From Pisaster brevispinus (Eukaryota > Echinodermata > Asteroidea > Forcipulatida > Asteriidae), in assembly GCA_023634235.1 (NCBI GenBank), contig JAMKCF010000004.1:25614527-25678526 (forward strand): 64,000 nucleotides of DNA, given 5' to 3'. Below the pieces are notes generated by a model. It ran no database searches and was not told where the DNA came from. It worked only from the letters and a program-made list of their open reading frames with translations. Both the position numbers and the translations under genes were made by a program. How positions within the stretch are numbered: position 1 is the stretch's first letter; every line of letters begins with the position of its first letter. Below, piece after piece: positions 34,471 to 46,652 of this stretch.

Positions 34471-34618
34471 CACTGTTGGGTAAGAAGTTTACCCTTGTGA
34501 CGACCATGTTCCCTTTTTACTCCAAAAATAGGGTAAACTTTACCCAACCCTCATTTTACCGAGGTGTTGTGTTATTTTCTTACCCAATAATTGGGTTGTA
34601 TTACTTTACCCAGCAGTG
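34471..34618. mobile_element. CACTG-ended MITE with AG target duplication
   Basis: It begins CACTGTTGGGTAAG and ends CTTTACCCAGCAGTG, giving about 14-bp inverted ends with one or two mismatches. AG flanks both sides (34469-34470 and 34619-34620). Internal GGGTAAA/TTTACCC motifs add palindromes. CACTG/CAGTG ends with a short target duplication recall the CACTA/EnSpm superfamily. Confidence 0.65.
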
Positions 34619-35113
34619 AGCACTGTTGTGTAATTAATTTACTCCTCACTTGTGTTGCTTTTGAATCAGTAGTTGTTGTACTATTTAGATGTGTTCCTTT
34701 TGGAAGGGCTGGTTTTTGGGGTGGTTTAAAAAAAATACAAACTAAGAGTAGATCAATTAAGTTAAAACACTTTTATTCAACTCTGATTCAACAACATGAA
34801 AAGGATTGGGGAGGTGGAGGTCAGCAAAGAAACACTAACGTTACCCATTCATATCACTCGGTGTATTTTTGTTCAACTGAAACACTTTTGTGTGAACAGA
34901 ATTTAACTGTACCGTACAATTTCTGACTTTGATGGTCACAACCCAATGATCACCTTGAATACAACAATTGGGGAGCTGTGTACAGCCAGGTACCATTGGG
35001 GTGAAGGTGACCGAAAAATTGGGTTTTGATGGTGAAAACGAACATTAACATAATTCTTGCGAGCAGAGAGGGGACAATCTCATCTTGGAAGCAGTGTTGG
35101 CTCTGAAAAAGTA

Positions 35114-35572
35114 CGGTGGCTCATATTCGCCAATTTCTTAGAGAACCCATGTTTTATTTACGGCGTTATATCGCCGTACTATTGCGATATATCGCCGTAC
35201 TATTGCGTTATATCGTCGTATTTTATTGCGTTATATCGCCGTATTTTATTGCGTTATATCGCCGTATTTTATTGCGTTATATCGCCGTATTTTATTGCGT
35301 TATATCGCCGTATTTTATTGCGTTATATCGCAAGATACGGCGATATAACGCAAGAGTACGGCGATATAACGCAAGAGTACGGCGATATAACGCAATAGTA
35401 CGGCGATATAACGCAATAAAACACGGCGATATAACGCAATAAAATACGGCGATATAACGCAATAGTACGGCGATATACCGCAATAGTACGGCGATATAAT
35501 GCAATAGTACGGCGATATATCGCCGTAAAATAAAACATGGGTTCTCTAGGAATTGGCGAATATGAGCCACCG
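35114..35572. mobile_element. Palindromic element made of inverted tandem arrays, TA-flanked
   Basis: The outer ends CGGTGGCTCATATTCGCC and its complement are flanked by TA on both sides (35112-35113 and 35573-35574). Next come AGAGAACCCATGTTTTAT and its complement. The inside is about 8 copies of a 20-23-bp unit containing GCGTTATATCGCCGTA on the left and about as many in the opposite orientation on the right, meeting near 35334. The entire 459 bp could extrude as a cruciform. A TA duplication suggests a Tc1/mariner-type transposase in trans. Open frames within it are repeat artefacts. Confidence 0.8.
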
Positions 35573-36445
35573 TAGAAAAGAGCCGGTTGGTTTTGCCAGA
35601 CCTGTTATTGACGGCTCAGACTGCACGTGACGTAATCTTCGTGTTGCAAAGTCAATGAGGGTAGTAATCCAAGGCTTTCCTTTGTAGATAATGCCTTACC
35701 CCGTTCAACAGACTGCTGTTTCTCGAACTGAATAACTACCATAAAGCCAACATTCCCTCTCGGCAACTTTGGTTCCATGAACACCAGACATGAACGACCT
35801 GCAACATTAGAATGACGTCCACCCCATCGTTCTTTGATTGTGATGTGTGCCTGAGACTTGCCTTGTCCAAATGTATGGTACACGTTGCATTATGGGTAAA
35901 ATGTATCCACGAGGAGCAGTTAACCCCCATTTTCAGTTACTTCTTACCATTTGTTGTGCAAAAGTTACACTGCTTGAGGTTAAAAAACTGTTGTATTACC
36001 CACTTCATGAGTGATTTGAAGCTCTGTTTTGTGCGATTTAATTTCCTACCCAATTTGGGTACTGTACCTTGTCTTTTTGTATTTTATTTTACATAAGTGA
36101 TAAGGGTTACAACAAAAATTGTCGTTTTACCCAAAATCGATCAAAAGTTAGACAAAATGTGTAGCCAGCAGGTTTACACAGCAACATTTTACACTTCTTT
36201 TCAAGAGTGCAAAGACTTTGTACAAAACAATTATTGTGGAGCACCCTGGTCTTTAGAATTCACCCAAAGAGCCATTTTTTCCTTGGTTTCCAGGTACCGA
36301 ACATGAGCGCATGATTGATTAGACTGGCCCCCTGTCTTTCTCCGCAATCTGCCGTGTGAATGGATGCAAGGTCAAAGGTACAATTGGCGGGATCCTACCA
36401 GGCGCTCGAGGCTGGTTTCTGGCATTATTCACGAGCCTCGAAGCG

Positions 36446-36453
36446 TGACGTCA
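36446..36453. promoter_or_regulatory. CRE palindrome upstream of CYP-D
   Basis: TGACGTCA lies about 140 bp before the CYP-D start, at the place equivalent to 15451-15458 of the duplicated CYP-A promoter. Confidence 0.4.
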
Positions 36454-36585
36454 AATGGTCCGGTTAGATATTGGTTAACACTGAACTCATGAGGCTACAG
36501 AAGGCCATGTCGCATTATTTAGGCCAAGGTTTACTATACAGACGGCTAGGCAGTGCATGCGCGTAAATGTATGCAGGTAGTTCAA

Positions 36586-38806
36586 ATGGCGTTCACAGAA
36601 AAAGTCGTATATTTCTTGTCAGAATTGGACATTTTCCTAGTCTTATGTACCGTCATTACATTCCTCTTAACGGCCCTGGTGTATCGACGAATCTCGTACA
36701 ATAGGAAATACAACTGGCCACCGGGACCGAAGGGATGGCCTCTCATCGGCTGCAGTCAGATGATCAGCCTCAAGTCGGGACAAACAACCGCCAACATCAC
36801 CAGGATTGGAAAACAGTACCACCCTGACTTGTTCACCCTCCCAATGTTTGCTGGGAAGTGAGTGCATTTCGATTTCGGAATAATATTGACTTGTGCGCAT
36901 GCATGGCATCTTTATTCGTAAATACATAAGTACATTGTACATGTATAGTAGGCGTACACTTTTGGTCCTGTCCGGGAGTCCTTTATTGGTCTGTCGCAAG
37001 GAAAGCAGGCCTGATGCATGTTTTCTCCATCCTACAATCGAGACTGTTTTAATAGGAATATCAATTCTTACATTCATTCAAGGGTTTTTGTCTCGTAGCT
37101 CCTGAAGTGGCTTTTAGCCTTGTAGTAAGGGGGTTGCATAAAAAGAATTCAGATATCAATCAGATAAAATAATTAATTTGTTATATTCTAAATGTTTTGC
37201 CCATTTGTTTTCCAGACGCATCATTGTACTAAACAGCTTGAAGGCCATCAAAGATGCATTTACAAGACAAGCAGCTCACACGTCAGGACGTCCAGACAGC
37301 TGGCCATTTACGTATGTCAACGAAAAACACAAAAACCTTGGTAAGTCAAGTGGTGCGGGTTTGTATGAAAATCATAACAGACATTTACCTTTCATCTTGT
37401 TTGCTTTAATGTGACACACAACATGAAAAAGGATGGGAGTACTATTTTCGTTATTTCATACCTTTTTCAAATATCAAATGATCTGAAGCCATATTTTTTT
37501 GTACTTGTTATGCCAGGTTTGTTCTTCGAGACGTATTCTGCCTCCTGGAAAAGAGAGAAGAAATACATGGTCCGCACAAGCCGCCATTTTGGATATGGCA
37601 TCACCAAGTCTCAAGACTTCGTCCTTCGTGAGGCAAACCATCTCGTGGAACTGGTCAAGAAGAGGAAGGGTCAGCCGTTTGACTTTTTTCCCCCTCTTAC
37701 TCTCTGCATGCTGAATGTGACCTTCTCGATGGTCTTCAATACCACTTATGAGGAAGGTGATGACGACTTTGAACAGTTTCTCTTAGATTTCATGTTGTGG
37801 TTTGAAGGGGTCTTAAAGCTCTACGATCTGGAGCCAATCTTACCTCTTTTAGACAAGTTCAACCTGAGCGCCACTTTGACAAAGGGGAAGGAATTGACAG
37901 TTAGGATCTCCAAATTCATCATGGACCACATCGACCATCACAAAGCGACGGTAGATTTCAACCACCCTCGAGATATGATAGACGAATGCCTGATCGAATT
38001 AGCCAAGAATGACCCCAACAGTGACCTTCGTGAGTTTGACGATGAGAAGTTTATGTGGATGTTTTTTAACCTGATTCCCGATCAAGGAGACACGGCCCCA
38101 TCAATCCTCAACTTCTTGATGCTCGCCACCGCTGTCTACCCGGAGATGCAGCAGCGTGTCTTTGAGGAGATCCAACATGTCATTGGTGACCGGGAGCCCA
38201 CATTGGATGACAGGGGCAAGCTGCCTTACACCGAAGCTGTGATCTTAGAGGTTCTCCGCATGGACACACCCTTCTGGCTCTTAATTCCGCATCACACTCA
38301 AGAGGACGTAGACATTCTTGGATTCAAGATTCCTAAAGATACCACAATCATTCCCAACATCTATGCCGTCCACTATGATCCACAGATCTTTGGGGTGATC
38401 CTGAAAACTTCAGGCCTGAGAGGTTCATTGATGAGGATGGAAAACTCTCTAAGCCAGAGTACCTGATACCATTCTCAATTGGTAAGTATCACATTTTCGA
38501 TGTCGTTTTGAGAAAGAAGATTTCTGATCAGTTCTCGGTTGCAGTTTGATGACAGTTGATTGTTCACAAAACTCTTGTTTAGATAAGATTAATACTGACT
38601 GTCGGTTGTACTGTGGCTTTTTTTCAGGGCAAAGACAGTGCTTCGGCGCGCAGATGGCACAGAAAGAGTTCTTCATTTTCTACATCTCCCTGGTGCAGAA
38701 GTTCAAGTTTAAGCTCCCAGACGGTGATCCAGTACCCAAAGTAGAAGCTCAGTGGCTGTGGGTGTCTCCACCTGAATATCGTCTGCAAGCAGAGCTCAGG
38801 GAATAG
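36586..38806 (+). pseudogene. CYP-D: cytochrome P450 copy with a 2-bp frameshift
   Basis: Exons match CYP-A: 36586-36857, 37216-37340, 37517-38481, 38628-38806. Exon 3 is 965 bp and not 963 because CA is duplicated at 38381-38384. The frame shifts after residue 421 and ends at a TGA at 38464-38466, about 27 wrong residues later. The predicted product (about 448 residues) lacks PERF and the haem cysteine, so it cannot be a working P450. All splice sites and the downstream codons are otherwise intact, so the break is very young, an allele, or a sequencing error. Exon 3 also has a cluster of unique changes (GQPFDFFPP, EQFLLDF, EGVLKLYDL, DKFNLSATL) in a substrate-recognition region, which suggests that the gene had its own selective history. 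Confidence 0.85.
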
Positions 38807-39536
38807 ACGGCAGCCGTGACGTAGTCGGAAAGAGTTAAAAAGTCCTTCTCAGCTCCGTGATGCAGTTTTAATTCAAGATGTGCCGAGAAGCGATTGGTCC
38901 TAAAAGAACCGTCATCCTGTTAATGGAAGGGGAACGTGCCTATAGCAGGCACTAGTTCAAGCCAAATGGTTTCGTTTGATGCTATTCTTTGTTAGTGGGT
39001 TGCTCTTTATATTCTGGATGCACACTGTGTCTTGAATCAAGGCTATAAGTATTTTGGGGATGAAGTTCTTGGATACTCCTATAGTAATTAACTTTTTTAT
39101 TTTATTTGATAGTTTAAAAGATGATGTAAATCCTTGGTTGTGAGGCGGGCTTGTTTTTCTGGGCTTTAACGACCTCGTCACGTTTTTCGACTCTCAAAAA
39201 TGCTAATGTGTTCCGAAGACATAAACAATTTTACCAGAATTTTCAAATGTGTATTATCTAAATGCATTAAAAGAAGTATATATTATTAAATATAAAACTT
39301 TCATTGAAATCTAAGTTTATAAAAACTATCATGCATCAAATGCGATTCATGTAGAGGAAGCTGGTTTGTTTGTAATAATTTATGGAAGGTCTTTTAACAC
39401 AGTAGGTCTATGTCAAGCTGAGTACTATGGGCTTTAGCGCCGTGTCCCCGGACCCAGCACATAGGACGTAACGAACAGTTACCGGAGAACAGGCGGATAA
39501 GCAATTGATGTGCAAAATTGTGTCTCAAAAAAACCG

Positions 39537-41606
39537 CACTGTAGAAAAAAACCTGTAAAAATGCAGGGTTTTTTTGCTGTACAAGTACAGCATGGCAACG
39601 TTATTTTGGTTTGACGAAGTTTTGCATGTAACGTCATACTTACTGTTAATAAACAAAACGCCGTTTAATAACACGTTTTAAAAACCACCCTGTAATTTTA
39701 AGTTAAAGGCTGTTTTTTCCAGGATTATTCCCGTCAAAACAAAGGTTTCCGGTGAACAGTGCAAACAAGCTGTAAATATACAAGATTTGTTGGCATTAAA
39801 ATTATATAGCACCGACAACGTATTTTGGTTTGACGAGATTTTGCATGATAATGAACGTCATACTTACTGTTGATAAACAAAACGCCGTTTAATTACACGT
39901 TTTAAAAAACACCCTGTAAATTTAAGTCGAAGGCTGTTTTTCCATTATTATTCCCGTCAAATCACAGGTTTCCGTGTACCACGGTGAAGTAAACCTGTAA
40001 AATGCAATCATTGGGGTATGAAAATTACAGCGCAACAACGTTTGGTTTGACGAAGTGGATGGTAATTAAACGCTGTATAGGCCCTACTGTTTTGTAAACA
40101 ATTTGCAGTTTATTTACATAATATTGAGATAACTGAAGGACCTAAACCTTATTGGTGGCCTAAGTTGATTTAATGAACTTGAGCTCCCCCCCCCCCCATT
40201 TTTAACTATTTTTTATCCAGGATTTTATTTTATTTTATTTTTTTTTTTGTCGTTCAGATGGGGGTGTTTATTTGTTTTGTTTTTTTTGTGTGTTTTTTTT
40301 CTGTGTGGTTACTATGCTTTTGTTGGCCTACTATACTAGATCTACTTTAGTTTCCTTGTCAAGGTGAGGTTCTCAAAATCAAAATTCCCAATAGAATCCT
40401 GTAAATTTACATTGGCGTGTGTGTAAGCGTCACGTGGAAACTGGTACCCTAATTTTACATTCCGATATACACCAAATGCCTTTTGATAACCAGTGATTGC
40501 TTAGGAACCAGTCTGTCCTCGCTGTACTGTAGATAACATAAGCTATATTATTTTAAATCTTTGTTGTCGTTCAGATGTGGTGTTTATTTGTTGTTGTTTT
40601 TTGCTTTATTTTTGTGTGTGATTACTACGCTTTCCTTTACAAGGAACACATGCGCGCGTGGTTTGGACCTGGTTTGGTTACACGCTGCATGCTTAACCCA
40701 GCTGCTGTTTAAATAAACGTTGCTATACTGCATGTGTTGGTTCTCTCGTCTTCTTTCGCTTCACATGTGACTGAGCTGTCAACCGAGGTTGTACTTTTTG
40801 TGGTTTGAAGATGTTGAGTACTAAATAAAAAGAAATGGCAACCTAATACTGATGTGTTGTGGTAAAGTTCTTTGTTGTTCAACGATGGAGCAAGATTTAA
40901 ATACTGTGACTGAAACATACTCAAATAAATGCCTCTTCCGTATAACAAGTATGAGAGTACCTTTAAATAATCCTATAGATTGTAAATTTACATGGGAGTG
41001 TGCATTAAATTACTTTAATGGGGCATTAATTTAACGAATACAATGGAAACCCCTATGTTAGCTGAAATGTTTCTGCTGTTAAACTGCCGTGTAAATTAAC
41101 GTAAAACGACATTAGTGGGACAGTGATTAAACTGGGATAATTTTGTAAAATTTATCTTAAAACGTGGTTTTACAAGCAACGTTATGTAAAATCACTGCGT
41201 GCCTATCTACATTTTACAAGGCCCTCTTGGTAAAATTACAGTAGCGGGGCATTTATGTGGCAATTCCAGTCTGTGGTTTAACAGTGTGGCATGTAAATTA
41301 GCTGAACCTCTAACGTTAAGATACATTCGTAGGGCCGTGATTTTACAGCAGTAACTTCGTGAATTTATTTGTGAAACGCTGTAGTTTTACGAGAAAAATT
41401 ATGTTACAAAACTGTGGGGCTATCTTAGTTTCACAAGACCCTTCTTGTAAAATCACAGCAGCTGGGCAATTTTCTAACAACCCCTCCTGAGCTGTGATTT
41501 AATAGCGTGCCTGTACATTTACGGTTTACCGGGTTTTTTTTACGGGAAAGTACTGGCGTCCAAACTGCCAGGAAAATCCCGTAGAATACGAATTTTTTTT
41601 ACAGTG
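39537..41606. mobile_element. CACTG-ended DNA transposon, non-autonomous, 2070 bp, CG target duplication
   Basis: The element starts CACTGTAGAAAAAAACC and ends AATTTTTTTTACAGTG. CG flanks it on both sides (39535-39536 and 41607-41608). The undisturbed site survives in the sister duplication at 18537-18538 (AAACCGAGCATG), so the limits are exact. Inside is a direct repeat with a period of about 233 bp (units around 39593 and 39826, sharing GTTTGACGA and AAACAAAACGCCGTTTAA) and many TGTAAAAT/ATTTTACA motifs. No transposase is encoded. CACTG termini point to a CACTA/EnSpm-like mobiliser. Confidence 0.85.
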
Positions 41607-42362
41607 CGAGCATGAAAGCTTGATCGGTTTTCTGCCATTCAAAAGTAATCAAAGGAAGGAAGTGGCGTTTGTGTGTATGTGGGGGGGGGTGGCAGTGGGG
41701 CTTGTGTGGGCCCCCATTCTGATGAACCCTCCCCCATACCCCTAAATGAGATCGCATAGCCCCCGCCCAATGTCTTGGCCATTCACTTGCCACCCCAAAT
41801 GAAAAAAGCCATTCACTTGCCACCCCAAATGAAAATGTAATGTGGGATGACGCCACTGTGGAAATTGTAGCTTATATTTTAGCTATTGGGGTCACATTAT
41901 TGTCTTGAATCAGGGAGGTAGAATTGAATGAATCTTTTGACAGTTATTGAAATCCCTATTGTGGGCTGTTCTTTATTGTGACTGACATCTGTTACAAAAA
42001 AAACCCACTACAGAATAGCTACTTGTATGGAATTGCAAAATAATTACCGGTGTATACGCGTATTATTTTTGACATCACCCTTCTTGGCAGTCAATTGTGT
42101 TTTTCCGAAGACCTCAAATTATTATACTATTTTTATGTTTCGTTGTACAAACTGGATTATTTGCCAACTCCATGAAATCGCCAGTCTGTTAGTTTTACAT
42201 CACGGTCGCGGTAAGTTGACAGGGAGGTCAGTTTATCATGCGTCCCCATTGGATTTAATTTTCTCATTCTACAGAAAAGTCGCGGTACTCCTACAACAAA
42301 AAAGTCCAATGGGAACATGGCTTTAGACTAACGCACGTCCGGCACTTCATGTCGCGAAAGAA

Positions 42363-43866
42363 CTAGAACAGCAGAAGCTGACATGGCGAGCTGCAGAACG
42401 CCCGATAGAGAAACAATGAATAATAGAAAAACAATCATTTGATCAACTGATGTTCAAAGAGGTGGGAACAATTAACAAGGACATGTATATAGTTGACCAT
42501 TGCCTACTTGGTTTGAAATGTGGGAAAGAGGCTCAGAATGGGTGGGGGCTTGTTACGATGAAACATAGGTGTTTTTTAAACCACATAATAAAAACAAATT
42601 CTTACAATGTAGCTCTCAGCTCTGGTACATACTTGTCATCAAAGACATGAATTTACCAGAGTATCTACATCTATAATGTACATGTATTGGAATTTACAGG
42701 TACTTTGAAAGATGCATGCTCGTCAAAAACATTATAGCTGTTGGCTATTTCTCACAGAAAGGCGAAACAGTTACGTGTTGTACATGTGAACATGAAACCT
42801 TTTTTCTTTACATTTCCTCTTACACAAATATCTTCACTCATTAAACACAATAGGAGCCCACATTATCATAAACTTAATCTTCCAAGACATCACCCTATGG
42901 TATGGATGCATGTTACAGGATGCATACAGTCCCAGCCTGCATGACTTACCTCTTTGCCCTCTGAAATTGTTCTGAATGATCTAGATACCAACCTAACAGC
43001 ATCTCTGCCACTTACAACATGACCTGAAACATTCCTTTGTGTCAAACAGAGAAACTAAAGCCTTACAATTGGAGTTGAATTAGACCCACCACAATTGTTC
43101 CATAGTGTCATACACCAGAAAACCCACACATACTTTGGTTCAATTCAATGCACATCACACACATTCATTGAACTAGTCAGTGGTACATGTTACACATGTA
43201 TACCAGAAATCTTCCATCTCCACAAAAAAATGCTCTTCTGAAAAAAATACTCTGCATTTTGTTCATTATTTTTTATTGGTAAACCTGATTTATGTTGATG
43301 TTAATATTAAGTATACCATTTAAAGGCATTCTTATTCGAAGCTCATTGCAAAACCATTAAGATTACTTGAAGGAAGCTGTTTAATTTCCAGAGGGTAATA
43401 CTAAACCCTGAAAACTTTAACAATTGGGAAGCTGTTTAACTTTCAGAGGGTAATTTCCATTTGCACACTGTGGATCAAACCACATTTTGGCTGTAAGACA
43501 AATGAACTGCAAATGAGGGTAAAAACAATTATTTTACACAACAAACTATCTAACACCATGAGGCAAAAACTTTAACAAAAAGTCTCAATGTGGATGGCTG
43601 GACAGAAGCTGTTAAATTTCCAGAGGGTAATTAATGTACCCTGAAAACTTTAACATGATTAAACAAAAGAAAAACTTGACCACAATTTCCATTTTCACTT
43701 ATAGTGATTCTATTCACACAAAAACAATTACATAACACAACAAACTATCTAAGGCAAAAACTTTAACAAAAAGTCTCAATGCGGACGGCCGGACGGACAG
43801 ACAGACAGACGGACGTACGGACCAAATTGGTATTAGGCTCGCACTCTGCTAAAGCAGCTCGCCAAA
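42363..43866. mobile_element. Insertion of about 1.5 kb in duplication copy 2
   Basis: Copy 1 reads straight through from GTCGCGAAAG to CAGCTCCAAACC (20101-20122), while here about 1.5 kb separates these anchors. Near the left end is GGCGAGCTGC (42385-42394) and near the right end its complement GCAGCTCGCC (43854-43863), possibly short inverted ends. The interior repeats AGCTGTTTAA/TTCCAGAGGGTAAT and AAAACTTTAACAAAAAGTC at 43370-43790 and ends in a (GGAC/GACA)n run at 43783-43821. No protein is recognisable. Confidence 0.65.
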
Positions 43867-46592
43867 AAACAGCTCCAAACCATAATTACCCCATGCTCAA
43901 ACGGACGTAAACTAACCCGTTGAATCCAGCTTGTGTGGGCTGGGCATTATATACATTGTAGAACAACATACGCAGCCTTCCCTCACAAGTGTACATCATC
44001 CTTTGCGGACATTAGGCAGGTGGACACCATCCTGTGTGGATAGTTTAATGCATGCATCCAGTAACGCCACCTTGTCCCAAGTCAGAGGACACCAGTACAG
44101 CTAAGAGTAGCTAGTTCAGGACAACGTCTTAACAAACTTTTTTAATGACCATCTTCCCTTGCTGAGTGCGAAACGTATTATTTTTGGGGGTGGGTTCATG
44201 TGATTTAAAGTCAACACAGAAGTTGTATAATAGTTAATTGAATTTAGCTCAATTTGATATTGTTTCGGTAAAACCTGTCCTTTTGAATTGCCCTCCTAGC
44301 CTAAACTACCCACTTCGATGTCCACCCTTGGGAAAACGGACCCATGATGTGACACTTGGTCTACGTTCAACTGTTGAAACGTACAACTCTGCAAGTGCTG
44401 GTTAGATTACTATAACCTTGAATAAAAAATTGCAGTTTAGTAATGACTTCTGATATTTTCCTTTTAACATTGCACCAGTATGTTGTGTCTGAGAAACAAG
44501 GGATATTAATATGCCTTGATTTAACAATATTGCAATGCGAACAAACACAAACATCTTTAAATTTTTAATTAGTATTTTTAAAATTTGTAATCAAATTTTT
44601 TTATTTATAACGAGCATAGTCTGCATGTAGTTCCCATCTGTGTCTTACATGTGCAGTGCTGCAAAAATAGCCGATTATGTAAAAAACAAAAAACAAAAAA
44701 CCATATTAACAACATAGAACAGTGATTTACTTTTAAAGTAATCAGTCGAGGTTATGTTGGGGGTAAACATTAGGCCCACCACTGAGGTCCCACACTGAGA
44801 CATGTATAATAGGCCTACTGCGGACAAAATGACTTATTATTATGGTATTGGAGATGGACATGAGTTTCCATGACACTTCTAAACGTTTGTCTCGTAGAAA
44901 TGAAAGGTGACATCCCAAAAGCACTTCTTTTAAGTTAATTATTAGTTAATTCTAATTGTCTCACCAACAGTGACAATAGGCCACCATATGGCCTATTCTC
45001 GTCTGCTCGTTTGAGTATTTGTCAAACTGCTCAAAAGACGTAAAAATTGAAAGCACGCACTCGCCAGGCCTTAACCTATATGGTTGAAGTAGAATTCATG
45101 GTTGTAAACTTTACAATTTTTAGTAAAAAAAACAAACAAACCCATAACACTCTCAAAATTGACGCAACAAGCTTTGGTAAAATTCTGACCCCACATTTTC
45201 CAATATGGCGTCTGAGCATTATTCCCCCCCCCCTAAAAAAAAAAAGTAAACACGCGTGATTTTAAACTTGGCGCTTTCTGCTGAAAACGCCCCAAATTTC
45301 TTCACATTTTGCGAATGAAAATCCTAGTGAACACTATAAATCTTTCGACAAGAAAATTATCCACTCACCATTGCACTTTTTGTTAGAATTTTACCCTCAA
45401 ACTCCGCTGAAAACCGAAATTTGGGGAAGAAAAGCCATAAGACTTGTGAAGTCGTCCTCATTTTTCTTCGGCAAAGTTCTACTCGCCTTCCCCCTCTCCC
45501 ATTGGTCAGCAGGCGACCTGGGTGTATTTGCATAACAAAGCCCCAGGGACCTCGCTTTGTCTAAATGACCATATTTGGTAATGGATCCGATATTTTTCAG
45601 GTATGGAGAATTTATAGGTCGTTAATACCACACATCCGATAATTAACACGTCTTACCGGTGACTTAGAAAGGGAAACACTGTTTTGGAGATGGGGTAAGG
45701 CAGAGGTAAGGAGAATTTAAAAGTTGATAAATCGAATTTTGTTTCGATTTTCATAAAATAATTACTTCAAAGTTGCCAACAAACTTCAAAGTTCAAAACT
45801 ATTGGTCCTTGATATCAGCTATTCTAATGCAAATTCCTTTGGACTCAATTTAGGTTTACTTTTTGTATCACCGAGGACATTATTTTTTGAAACCAGTTTG
45901 TTTTCTGAGTGATAGACCTAGAGATCCAGGATCAATGTTTTCTTAACATTTATTATTGTTTTTAATTAATTTATGATTATTCAGTTGAAAAAAACCCAAT
46001 GAAAAACAGTAATTATGCGTTACTTGTTATTGTTGTTGTTAATGAAACCTGTGATATAAAGTTTCGGTTTAGTTTTTTTTCTTTTTTTTCTTCTTCTTTT
46101 TTTTCTCTTCAGTTTATCTTATTTGCCGCACCGCCTCCCTCTATGTCCCACACCATCCCCGCCCACCGACCTACCGCTTATTCTGTGGAAATCAACTCTT
46201 GAGGGCAGTACATTATCTTATTCTGATTAGTCTGTTCCCTTTTTGTGCCGACTCTTATTAAGTTGCGTTTACATGTGAGAAGTCTTGGGAGATGGTCAAT
46301 TAATGATTGTTTACATTCGGTAAATTTCCTAACTTGGAAGTGACAGAATAGTTCAGTAGCGATAAAACAAGTTTCAAGAGAAATGAATTCATATCTTTTC
46401 CAAACCACTGACTGATGAATCATACCTTTAAAAAGTTAAAGACGATTGATCGGCAGTTTTGGAAAGTACACGCCGAACGGTATGTAACATAAATTTGATG
46501 ATAAACCGCTCATGAATGATGACCTTCAGCATTTCAGCGATTTCGCTGTTCATTGAACTCGCTGTTGACTGAACAGCGAAGTCAAATTGAAA

Positions 46593-46652
46593 AGTTCAGT
46601 CCAGTTAAGTTCAGTTCAGTTTGAGTTCAGTTTGAGTTCAGTTCAGTTTGAT
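46593..46652. repeat. (GTTCA/GTTTGA)n simple repeat
   Basis: Irregular head-to-tail AGTTCAGTTC/AGTTTG units produce a repetitive open frame that should not be read as a gene. Confidence 0.8.

Larger units (their letters stand above)
30908..36209. other. Intergenic region CYP-C to CYP-D, transposon-rich
   Basis: No gene is recognised. Between 30908 and 32600 there is no identifiable structure. The remainder holds a LINE 3' end, MITEs, a Penelope-like fragment and a large palindromic element, each listed separately. Segmental duplication copy 2 begins at 36210. Confidence 0.5.
36210..43950. repeat. Segmental duplication, copy 2 (holds CYP-D)
   Basis: It is collinear with 15215-20190: promoter, all four exons and introns, and 3' flank. 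It is longer because of a 2070-bp CACTG element (39537-41606) and a roughly 1.5-kb insertion (about 42363-43866). Intron 1 and both UTRs align closely to CYP-A, unlike those of CYP-B. Confidence 0.88.

Noticed and set aside
34591..34926. 111-codon open frame near the CACTG MITE
   Set aside because: No domain, partly inside a MITE, and no splice or start context.
35057..35570. Open frames with YRRILLRYIAV repeats on both strands
   Set aside because: Translations of the inverted array of GCGTTATATCGCCGTA units in a transposon.
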